A stretch of 22,345 nt of DNA, taken from NCBI GenBank assembly GCA_025938035.1, contig JAICQE010000056.1, positions 1-22,345 of the forward strand, read 5' to 3'. The translations under genes were made by a program, and so were the position numbers. The DNA is from Vicinamibacteria bacterium. Its GTDB lineage: Bacteria; Acidobacteriota; Vicinamibacteria; Vicinamibacterales; UBA2999. The first letter of the stretch is position 1. Each line of letters opens with the position of its first letter. The notes under the pieces are model-generated. The model saw only the letters and a program-made list of their open reading frames with translations. It was not told the DNA's origin and did no database searches. Shown here in pieces: positions 8,338-14,465 of the stretch.

Positions 8338-9219
8338 ATGGTGGTATCACCGTCGCTGAGAGAAGCGGTGACGCGATGGTTCGCGATCGCCGCCTGCATC
8401 GCGTTGATGCTTCCGACGTACGCCCGAGGTCAGGCGCCGTCTGCCTTTGAGGTGGCCTCGGTCAAGGCCAACGCATCAGGATCCCCCATCAGCCGGCTCC
8501 AGGAGCAGCCTAACGGCCGACTGACTGCGACCAATGTCCCGCTCCGCGAGCTGGTCAGATATGCCTTTGGCCTGCCGCCGACGCACTCGATCGAAGGGCC
8601 ATCGCTGCTCGAGCGCCGATTCGATGTCGAGGCAACGCCCCCCGGCGGCGGCGCCGCACTCGGGCGCGACGCCGTCCGTGCCATGTTGCGGGTGCTGCTC
8701 GCTGATCGTTTCAAGCTGCGGGCACGCACCCAGACGAGGCAGATACCAATGTACGTGCTCTCGATCGCCAGAGCCGACGGGCAGCTGGGCCCCGGGCTGA
8801 CCAGGGTCTCGACCGATTGCGCGGCCATGCGAGCCGCGCTTCGCGACAAGACGCCAGTCGCCGACATCTACGCCAGGCCGGTGTGCTCGTATCGGACCAA
8901 GTACGGTCCGACGCGCGAGGTCGAAGGTCTTTCGTTTGACTCGCTGCCCTTGTCGCAGTTCCTGGCCTTCTTGACGTTCCGGCTGCGGCTCCCCGTCATC
9001 GACCGGACCGGACTGACGGGCCTGTTTTCATTCGAGCTCATTTATTCGAGCAGCGACCCGTTACTCTCGCAGGGCGGCGTTGGGCAAGCATCGATTCCCG
9101 ATGGCCGACCGCTGCTGCTCGACGCGATTAAAGATCAGCTCGGCCTTCGGCTTACGTCCGGCACCGGTCCAGGAGACGTTCTGATCGTCGACCACGTCGA
9201 GCCGCCGACCCCCAACTGA
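8338..9219 (+). CDS. TIGR03435-type exported protein
   Basis: A 293-aa protein with an N-terminal signal sequence ending near YARGQ (about residue 32), followed by FEVASVK, the hallmark opening of the TIGR03435 family, which is strongly expanded in soil Acidobacteriota. Other family blocks are visible: NVPLRELVRYAFGL, LLADRFKLRARTQT with the following MYVLSIAR, the mid-protein LPLSQFLAFL, VIDRTGLTGLFSFEL, and the C-terminal LLDAIKDQLGLRLTSGTG ending in the VDHVEPP strand. Family function is unknown. Some members are fused to BlaR1-like M56 peptidases; this one stands alone. ATG 8338 is preceded by a weak AGAGAAAG. A hairpin lies just upstream. Confidence 0.9.
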   Translation: MVVSPSLREAVTRWFAIAACIALMLPTYARGQAPSAFEVASVKANASGSPISRLQEQPNGRLTATNVPLRELVRYAFGLPPTHSIEGPSLLERRFDVEATPPGGGAALGRDAVRAMLRVLLADRFKLRARTQTRQIPMYVLSIARADGQLGPGLTRVSTDCAAMRAALRDKTPVADIYARPVCSYRTKYGPTREVEGLSFDSLPLSQFLAFLTFRLRLPVIDRTGLTGLFSFELIYSSSDPLLSQGGVGQASIPDGRPLLLDAIKDQLGLRLTSGTGPGDVLIVDHVEPPTPN

Positions 9220-9252
9220 CCTGCCGCGGCTGCTTCGGTAAACAATTGAGCG

Positions 9253-10056
9253 GTGAGTGGCACCCGGCGTACACACGGCTGGCTCCAGAAGCTGATCCGG
9301 GCGGAGAAGGTTCAAGTTCACCGCGTTGCGCATCAGTGGGCCACCTCCACCATCGCGAAACTCATTCGCGCCGGGCGGACTGAGTTCGCGACGCTTGCGG
9401 GTGTGTTTCTGCTCGCGGTCGCCTTGCTCACGTTCGCCCAGCTGACCGACGAGGTCGTTGCCGGCGACACGCGATCGTTCGACTCCGCGGTGCTGATGTC
9501 GATGCGGACGCCCGGGCGTCCGAACGACCCGCTGGGACCGCCCTGGTTCGAGGAAGCCGTGCGCGACGTGACCAGCCTCGGCGGCACGTCCCTCATCGTG
9601 TTGATCACCGCGACGGTGGCCGGGTTCCTCGCCATGTCGGGGACGCGCCACGCAGCCGTGTTGATGGTCGTGTCCGTCGGCAGCGGCGCGATGCTGATGT
9701 CGTTTCTCAAGCAGGTGTTCGCGCGGACCCGGCCGGACCTGGTCGAGCATTCCGCACGGGTGTTCACGGAGAGCTTCCCCAGCGGCCACGCGACGCTGTC
9801 GGCAATCACGTACCTGACGATGGGCGCATTACTCGCCCGTGTGCAGACGCGGCGGACGTTGAAGGCGTACTCGCTCGGTGTGGCGATTACGTTGACCGTC
9901 CTCGTTGGCGTGAGCCGCGTCTACCTCGGCGTCCACTGGCCCACGGACGTCCTGGCCGGCTGGTGCCTCGGCGCCGCCTGGGCGATTACGTGCTGGCTCG
10001 TGGCGGCGTGGCTGCAGCGCCGCGGCGACGTCGAGCGGCGCATCGAGAGGAGCTGA
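9253..10056 (+). CDS. PAP2-family membrane phosphatase
   Basis: Membrane phosphatase of 267 aa with about six hydrophobic segments from residue 45 onward. The three acid-phosphatase motifs are present: KQVFARTRP (KxxxxxxRP), PSGH, and SRVYLGVHWPTD (SRxxxxxHxxxD). These residues bind phosphate and supply the catalytic histidines. Family members dephosphorylate undecaprenyl pyrophosphate, phosphatidylglycerol phosphate or other lipid phosphates at the outer face of the inner membrane; the exact substrate is not predictable. The start is a GTG; the first 40 residues are basic and cytoplasmic, longer than in BcrC/YbjG types. It ends 16 bases from the convergent hydroxylase gene. Confidence 0.9.
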   Translation: MSGTRRTHGWLQKLIRAEKVQVHRVAHQWATSTIAKLIRAGRTEFATLAGVFLLAVALLTFAQLTDEVVAGDTRSFDSAVLMSMRTPGRPNDPLGPPWFEEAVRDVTSLGGTSLIVLITATVAGFLAMSGTRHAAVLMVVSVGSGAMLMSFLKQVFARTRPDLVEHSARVFTESFPSGHATLSAITYLTMGALLARVQTRRTLKAYSLGVAITLTVLVGVSRVYLGVHWPTDVLAGWCLGAAWAITCWLVAAWLQRRGDVERRIERS

Positions 10057-10072
10057 CGGCGTCTCTCGGCTT

Positions 10073-11290
10073 CTACAACCAGGTTCCGCCTTGCCGGTCG
10101 TTCGGCTCCGCGGCGAGCGCGTCGAACTCGTGAATCCATCCGAGGTGGTGCAGCGCGCCGTCGAATGACGAGAGCCGCGCGTTGCGCCGGTCAGCGTTAT
10201 CGCCGTCCGGCAGGTGCAGCACGTCCACCGCGCTGATCGACGCGTACTGCACCTTGCGCGTGCGCCCGCGGCGCAATCGCTCGTAGCGCTCGAGCGGACC
10301 GGCCAGCGAACCCGACCCCGCCTCCACGAGGCAGGCGGCAAGCACGACCGCATCCTCGATCGACTGGTTGGCGCCTTGTCCATGGTGCGGCGCAAGCTGG
10401 TGGGCGGCGTCCCCCAGGAGCGTCACGCGGCCTTTCGTCCATCGCCCGAGCGGCGGCCGGTGGAACAGCCCCCAGCGGTTGCTGATCGGCCGCGCGCTGA
10501 TCATCTCGACGACCGCGGGGTGCCAGCCGGCGAAGTGCCGGAGCTGTTCGCCCTCCACCCCCGGCGCGGTCCAGTCGCGATGCGGCCACGGTGCCGGATG
10601 CCGCTCGACCAGCAGGAAGTTGATGTGCCCATTGCCCATCGGATAGTGGAGCAGGTGCCCGCCGGGCCCCATCCAGAATTGCAGCGCGAACGGATCAGGG
10701 AGGCTGGGTACGCCGGCCATCGGCACGATGCCGCGAAACCCGCTGCACCCGGAATACAACGCATCGTCGTAGCCGAGCATCCACTCCCGCACGAATGACC
10801 GTGCGCCGTCGGCGCCGATGACAAGGTCGGCTTCCGCGGCATCGCCGTCGGCGAATCGCAGCTCGCACCGATCTCCGCGATCGTCGATGTCGACGAGCCG
10901 CTTGTTCAGATGGATACAGTCGAGTCCGGACGCGGAGGACAGGACCGCTTGCAGATCCGCGCGGTGGATGCCGACGTACGGCGCTCCGAAACGTTGCCGG
11001 TACTCCGCTCCTACTGCGTGCCTGCCGACGAGTTGTCCGTTGCGGCCGTTCCGGAAGATCAGCGCCGCTACTTCGCACCAGTGCGGGGCGAGCTGCTCCG
11101 TCAGTCCGAACTGGTGGAAGAAGCGGGTTCCATTGGCCGAGAGTGCTACGGCCGCCCCCACCTCGCGCAGCTCCGCGGTCTGCTCGTAGATGTCGACCGC
11201 AATCCCGTGACGCCGCAGCGCGATCGCGAGAGTCAGTCCGCCGATGCCGGCGCCGATGACGGCGATCCGGCGCTGCTCCGCCGCACACAT
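10073..11290 (-). CDS. FAD-dependent aromatic-ring monooxygenase (salicylate hydroxylase-like)
   Basis: Group A flavoprotein monooxygenase of 405 aa. It has the FAD Rossmann motif GAGIGG (13-18), the FAD/NADPH DG motif (GADGARS) and the second FAD motif GDAAHQLAPHHGQGANQSIED. The family uses NAD(P)H and O2 to hydroxylate or decarboxylatively hydroxylate aromatic acids; salicylate, 3-hydroxybenzoate and 6-hydroxynicotinate enzymes are the closest in motif pattern, but the substrate is not settled. Start ATG at 11290 is chosen because the FAD motif lies 13 residues in, as usual; an upstream extension to 11440 adds unconserved residues. No catabolic genes sit next to it, so it acts alone or with distant genes. 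Confidence 0.92.
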   Translation of the reverse strand: MCAAEQRRIAVIGAGIGGLTLAIALRRHGIAVDIYEQTAELREVGAAVALSANGTRFFHQFGLTEQLAPHWCEVAALIFRNGRNGQLVGRHAVGAEYRQRFGAPYVGIHRADLQAVLSSASGLDCIHLNKRLVDIDDRGDRCELRFADGDAAEADLVIGADGARSFVREWMLGYDDALYSGCSGFRGIVPMAGVPSLPDPFALQFWMGPGGHLLHYPMGNGHINFLLVERHPAPWPHRDWTAPGVEGEQLRHFAGWHPAVVEMISARPISNRWGLFHRPPLGRWTKGRVTLLGDAAHQLAPHHGQGANQSIEDAVVLAACLVEAGSGSLAGPLERYERLRRGRTRKVQYASISAVDVLHLPDGDNADRRNARLSSFDGALHHLGWIHEFDALAAEPNDRQGGTWL

Positions 11291-11301
11291 GACAGCCCGG
11301 A

Positions 11302-11307
11302 ATTGTA
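11302..11307 (-). promoter_or_regulatory. Candidate -10 element of the monooxygenase gene
   Basis: On the minus strand TACAAT (5 of 6 matches to TATAAT) ends 11 bases before ATG 11290. A GTGACA about 19 bases further upstream is a poor -35. If used, transcription would begin only a few bases before the start codon, giving a nearly leaderless mRNA. No Shine-Dalgarno is visible in front of this ATG. Confidence 0.3.
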
Positions 11308-11432
11308 GAGCGGGGTCCGCGGCTACTGTCACAGTGTGCGACACGTTCGCCAAACAGCGGGGCAAGGCGAGACATCGCACATGTGCCGCGACCTGCGTAT
11401 CGAGGCGCAGGTTTCTGAACGACAGAGGTCCT

Positions 11433-11452
11433 TTTTCCAAACTTCCTTGGAA
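11433..11452. repeat. 7-bp inverted repeat in the intergenic region
   Basis: TTTCCAA (11433-11439) and TTGGAAA (11446-11452) flank a 6-base spacer. This is unusually AT-rich for the window and could be an operator or a hairpin on either transcript. It lies about 140 bases upstream of the monooxygenase start and about 420 bases upstream of the sigma54 site. Confidence 0.35.
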
Positions 11453-11734
11453 AGCCTCGGCCTTGGAGGTGCTGCGAAACGGCGCACGACAGTCGTCGCG
11501 CGCGTCGCCCTGTTGCCTCGAGGAAATGAGAGTGGGGCGTTTTCGGCCGTAATACGCGCGATCCTCGTTTTGGCGGGTCGATGGTTAGGTACCAACAATT
11601 CCGGTGCCCGATGCGCCGGATCTGAAAGCCGCCCTCGGCGGTATTGCGCTGCCGCGCGGGAGCAGTTGCGCCACTGTGTCCGTTCGTGTCATGTCGCGTG
11701 CCCTTTAGTCATGTCGAAGGCGCGACCGCGGCAT

Positions 11735-11763
11735 CGAAAACCGTCTGTCGGCGTACGTTTTCG
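11735..11763. promoter_or_regulatory. Candidate enhancer (upstream activator) site
   Basis: CGAAAAC (11735-11741) and GTTTTCG (11757-11763) form a perfect 7-bp inverted repeat with a 15-base spacer, so the half-site centres are 22 bases apart, about two helical turns. Its centre lies about 136 bases before the predicted sigma54 start site, within the usual distance for NtrC-family enhancer sites. The protein that binds is unknown. The call depends on the promoter below being real. Confidence 0.35.
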
Positions 11764-11858
11764 TCTTGGCGCTCCGGTCGCTGTCCCCAACGATCCCCGG
11801 ATCGCAATCTTGATTCGAGTCAACGTGATGGGCCCCATGCCGTCCCCACCTCAACCAT

Positions 11859-11873
11859 TGGCACAAGCATTGC
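11859..11873 (+). promoter_or_regulatory. Sigma54 (-24/-12) promoter
   Basis: TGGCAC, five bases, then TTGC: this matches the sigma54 consensus TGGCACG-N4-TTGC at every core position except the G after CAC, and has the required 10 bases between the -24 GG and the -12 GC. Transcription should start near 11885, giving a leader of about 38 bases before ATG 11923. It points into the exported-protein operon. A TTGACA at 11893-11898 has no matching -10 and is unlikely to be the promoter. Confidence 0.72.
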
Positions 11874-11922
11874 CCATAGGGCCTCCGAGGTCTTGACAAA
11901 AACGAAAAGAAGAGGGCCCGCC

Positions 11923-12465
11923 ATGAGGAAATATTTACGGACCGCTGCCGTTCTCGCCGCCTCCGCAGTCTTCACGCCGGCGGTCGCGCGCGCGCAGACC
12001 ACCGTCGCGCTGCCGAACAGCACCCAGACCACGACGTTGACGGCGAACGTCAGCGACCAGGCGCGCGTGACCGTGCCGGCCGGAGTGACGTTCGCGGTCA
12101 CGAACGTCTCGGCGAACACCGCTGCCAGCGACGCGTCCGTCACGATCGACGCCATCGTGCTGGCGGCAGCGACCAACCAGCTGAAGATTTCGCTGCAGGC
12201 GAACGCCGCGTCATTCACACCGCCCGTTGCTGGCGCCACGACGTGGGCCGCGGGCGACGTGACGTGGAACGCCGCCACCTGGACCAACGCCACAGGTGCG
12301 TCCGGAACCCTCAGCAACGCGGCGTACAACACCGTGTCGACGTGCACCGCGGATACGTCCACGTGTTCGACAACCGGTCTGGTGTTTACGCTCGGCGCGA
12401 AGCCGACGGTGCGGCGCTCGGGCAGTCACACAATCGTGGTGACCTGGAAGTTCGAGAGCATCTGA
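11923..12465 (+). CDS. Secreted beta-rich repeat-family protein A
   Basis: A 180-aa exported protein, first of three tandem paralogs. The signal peptide (MRKYLRTAAVLAASAVFTPA) is cut near ARAQ. The mature chain is almost free of charged residues and rich in Thr, Ala, Val, Ser and Asn, as in pilin-like or fibre beta-sandwich subunits. Shared blocks are TTVALPN at the mature N-terminus, VTVPAGVTFAVTNVS, LQANAASFTPPVAG, WNAATWTNATG, the cysteine pair C141/C148, TTGLVFTLG, and the closing strand HTIVVTWKFESI. I know no named family with this pattern. The start is supported by GAGGG 6 bases upstream and a sigma54 promoter 50 bases upstream. Longer in-frame starts cross that promoter and are rejected. 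Probably a structural subunit (inference). Confidence 0.8.
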   Translation: MRKYLRTAAVLAASAVFTPAVARAQTTVALPNSTQTTTLTANVSDQARVTVPAGVTFAVTNVSANTAASDASVTIDAIVLAAATNQLKISLQANAASFTPPVAGATTWAAGDVTWNAATWTNATGASGTLSNAAYNTVSTCTADTSTCSTTGLVFTLGAKPTVRRSGSHTIVVTWKFESI

Positions 12466-12470
12466 CGGCG

Positions 12471-13052
12471 ATGTCGTACCGGCGTGGTGTGAACGTGCAA
12501 GCTGTCACAGCGGGTCTGCTGGCGGGCGCGATCGTCTGCGCGCCCCATGCGGTTGCCGCGCAGACCGTCATCGGCTTGCCGAACACCGGCACGACGACGA
12601 CCCTGACAGTGAGCGTCAGCGAACAGGCGTCGGTCACGCTTCCGGCGAGCGTCACGTTCAACGTCAGCAACATTTCCGGAAGCACCAACGCCGCCACGCA
12701 GACGATCTCGATCCAGAACATCGTGCTGGCGACGGCAACCAAGCAGCTGACCATCTCGCTCATCGCGAACGCGGCGTCGTTCTCGCCGCCGGTCGCCGGC
12801 GCGGCCACGTGGTCGGCCAGCGACGTGTCGTGGAGCGCCCCCGGCGGCGGCCCCAACGCCTGGGTCAACGCCGTGCGCAACAACGGAACGCTGAGCAGCG
12901 CTGCCTACACGCTCGTGGCCACCTGTAACGCGGATACCTCGTCATGCTCGACGACCGGCTTTCAGATGACGCTCGGCCCGAAAACGACTGTCAAGCGCTC
13001 CGGGGCACACACTTTGACCGTGACCTGGAAATTCGAAGCGACAGGGACATAG
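12471..13052 (+). CDS. Secreted beta-rich repeat-family protein B
   Basis: A 193-aa exported paralog of the preceding protein, starting 5 bases after its stop. The signal peptide has an N-region with RRG, a long hydrophobic core and a cut near AVAAQ. It keeps TVIGLPN, the 'SVTLPASVTFNVSNIS' block, a diverged NAASFSPPVAG, the same eight-residue cysteine-pair spacing (TCNADTSSC), TTGFQMTLG, and the end HTLTVTWKFEATGT. It differs from A and C in the middle: the WNAATWTNATG stretch is replaced by a Gly/Pro-rich loop and WVNAVRNNGTL, and it is about 13 residues longer. It is the most diverged of the three, which fits a separate position in a shared structure (inference). Confidence 0.8.
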   Translation: MSYRRGVNVQAVTAGLLAGAIVCAPHAVAAQTVIGLPNTGTTTTLTVSVSEQASVTLPASVTFNVSNISGSTNAATQTISIQNIVLATATKQLTISLIANAASFSPPVAGAATWSASDVSWSAPGGGPNAWVNAVRNNGTLSSAAYTLVATCNADTSSCSTTGFQMTLGPKTTVKRSGAHTLTVTWKFEATGT

Positions 13053-13077
13053 CCACAACAACAGAAATGAGCCCGAG

Positions 13078-13620
13078 ATGAAGGTAGGCGCCCCCACTCG
13101 CTATCTCGCCGGACTGCTCGCGCTCACGATGTCGTCGACGGCTGGCGCGCAGACGACCGTCACGCTGCCTGATACGAGTCAGACGACGACGATGTCGGCC
13201 AATGTGAGCGAGCAGGCGCGCGTCACGGTGCCGGCCACGGTGACGTTCAGCGTGACCAACATCGGCGTCAGCACGGCCGCCACGGCCGCGAGCGTCACCG
13301 CCGATCAAATCGTCACATCGTCTGCCGCGAAACAGCTGAGGATCTCGCTGCAAGCGAACGCCGCGTCCTTCACGCCACCGGTGGCGGGCTCGGTGACGTG
13401 GAGCGCCGCGGACGTGAGCTGGAACGCCGCGACCTGGACGAACGCCACGGGCACCGCGGCAACGCTGAGCAATTCTTCGTATAACACCGTCGCGACCTGT
13501 CAGGCGGATGCGACGAGCTGTTCGACAACCGGACTGGTCTTCACGCTCGGCGCCAAGCCGACGGTGCAACGCTCGGGCGCGCACACGCTGGTCGTGACAT
13601 GGAAGTTCGAAGGTATCTGA
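13078..13620 (+). CDS. Secreted beta-rich repeat-family protein C
   Basis: A 180-aa exported paralog, very close to A: about two-thirds identical by eye, with identical blocks LQANAASFTPPVAG, WNAATWTNATG and TTGLVFTLGAKPTV. It has a signal peptide ending near AGAQ and the same cysteine pair (TCQADATSC). The closing strand is HTLVVTWKFEGI. ATG 13078 follows a 25-base gap after gene B, without a strong Shine-Dalgarno. Its stop overlaps the next start (TGATG at 13618-13622). A and C most likely arose by duplication, with B inserted or diverged between them. The terminal strand has the alternating hydrophobic pattern expected of an edge strand used in subunit-chaperone pairing (inference). Confidence 0.8.
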   Translation: MKVGAPTRYLAGLLALTMSSTAGAQTTVTLPDTSQTTTMSANVSEQARVTVPATVTFSVTNIGVSTAATAASVTADQIVTSSAAKQLRISLQANAASFTPPVAGSVTWSAADVSWNAATWTNATGTAATLSNSSYNTVATCQADATSCSTTGLVFTLGAKPTVQRSGAHTLVVTWKFEGI

Positions 13621-14465
13621 TGGGTCTATTGATCGCATCTCTGCTGCAGCTGGCGGCACTGACGGCCCAGGCGCCGCCGCCACCCGAGACCCCGCGCCCG
13701 CTGTCGTTTCAGGCCACGCTCGACGCAATCAGGATTACGGTCAGACCGGGGCAGGTGGCGACACGACAGTTCCGCCTCACCCTCGATCGCGACCAGCAGG
13801 CGACGCAGTTCAAGGCCCGCGTCGAGGACTGGTGGCGCAGCGTGGACGGCAAACAGTCCTTTTATGCGGAGGCAGGGACACTCCGGCGGTCGTGCGGGCA
13901 GTGGGTGTCAATCAACCCGGTGGAATCAAGCGTCAAGCCCGGCGAGACGCTGACGATCCGAATCACTGTCACGATGCCCGTCGAGGTACAGGCCGGTGGA
14001 TTCTGGTGCGCGCTGACGGTGGACGAAGTGCCTGACCCGCTCGAGGCCGCCGGCGAGGGTGTTGGCGTGAGGTTCGTGGCCTCCGTCTCCACCGGCATCT
14101 TCGTCTACGTCGAGCCGGTGCAACGCGAGGCCGCCATCCTCGCCATCCGGCTTGATGGGGACGAAGCGCGCATACAGGTGCGGAACGACGGCAACGCCCC
14201 GCTCGCAATCGAGGGCCGCATCGAGTTTTTTGCGCCTGAGGTGACGACTCCGCTCGCGACGACCGAGCTTGGACGACGCACGGTGCTGACGGAACCGTCG
14301 CGGGAGGGCATGCTGACGGCGAAACTTCCGTCAGCGAGGGTGCTTCCGTCGGGACGGTACCGCGTGAGAGCCGTCCTCGATTTTGGCGCTGATCACTACG
14401 TCGGCGCGGAACGAGAGCTCGAGCTCGTGCGTGAGGAAGTGCAGGAGCGTGCGGCCGTCCCGTAA
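13620..14465 (+). CDS. Periplasmic two-domain Ig-like protein (PapD-like or DUF916-like chaperone candidate)
   Basis: Exported protein of 281 aa with ATG 13620 overlapping the stop of protein C. A short signal peptide is followed by a proline stretch (APPPPETPRP). Domain 1 (about 30-155) has ITVRPGQVATRQFRLTL, EDWWRSVDG, GQWVSINPVESSVKPGETL and GGFWCALTVDEVP. This order (PG-turn strand, DW, W-x-x-x-x-P, PGE, G-[GF]-W) is that of PapD-type chaperones and of the DUF916 domain of WxL partners. Domain 2 (about 170-270) is a second beta-sandwich (ARIQVRNDGNAPL, LPSGRYRVRAVLDFG), like the second PapD domain or DUF3324. There is no C-terminal membrane helix. Its position before the barrel gene supports a chaperone role; homology is weak, so the function is inferred. 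Confidence 0.62.
   Translation: MGLLIASLLQLAALTAQAPPPPETPRPLSFQATLDAIRITVRPGQVATRQFRLTLDRDQQATQFKARVEDWWRSVDGKQSFYAEAGTLRRSCGQWVSINPVESSVKPGETLTIRITVTMPVEVQAGGFWCALTVDEVPDPLEAAGEGVGVRFVASVSTGIFVYVEPVQREAAILAIRLDGDEARIQVRNDGNAPLAIEGRIEFFAPEVTTPLATTELGRRTVLTEPSREGMLTAKLPSARVLPSGRYRVRAVLDFGADHYVGAERELELVREEVQERAAVP

Larger units (their letters stand above)
11291..11922. other. 632-base intergenic control region
   Basis: Stretch between the divergent monooxygenase and the exported-protein operon. ORFs crossing it lack Shine-Dalgarno sites and any recognisable domain, so I treat it as non-coding. It holds a 7-bp hairpin (TTTCCAA/TTGGAAA, 11433-11452), an inverted repeat at 11735-11763 and a sigma54 promoter at 11859-11873. 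Its AT content is somewhat higher than in the flanking genes. Confidence 0.6.

Noticed and set aside
9256..9270. TGGCAC near the PAP2 start as a second sigma54 site
   Set aside because: No GC dinucleotide at the required distance, and it lies inside the coding start.
11336..11896. Plus-strand open frame of 186 codons in the intergenic region
   Set aside because: No ribosome site, no domain or signal, and it runs through the sigma54 promoter and the inverted repeat.
11923..13620. Repeated DNA read as a CRISPR or satellite array
   Set aside because: The similarity is between three full coding sequences about 550 bases apart, not short repeats with spacers.
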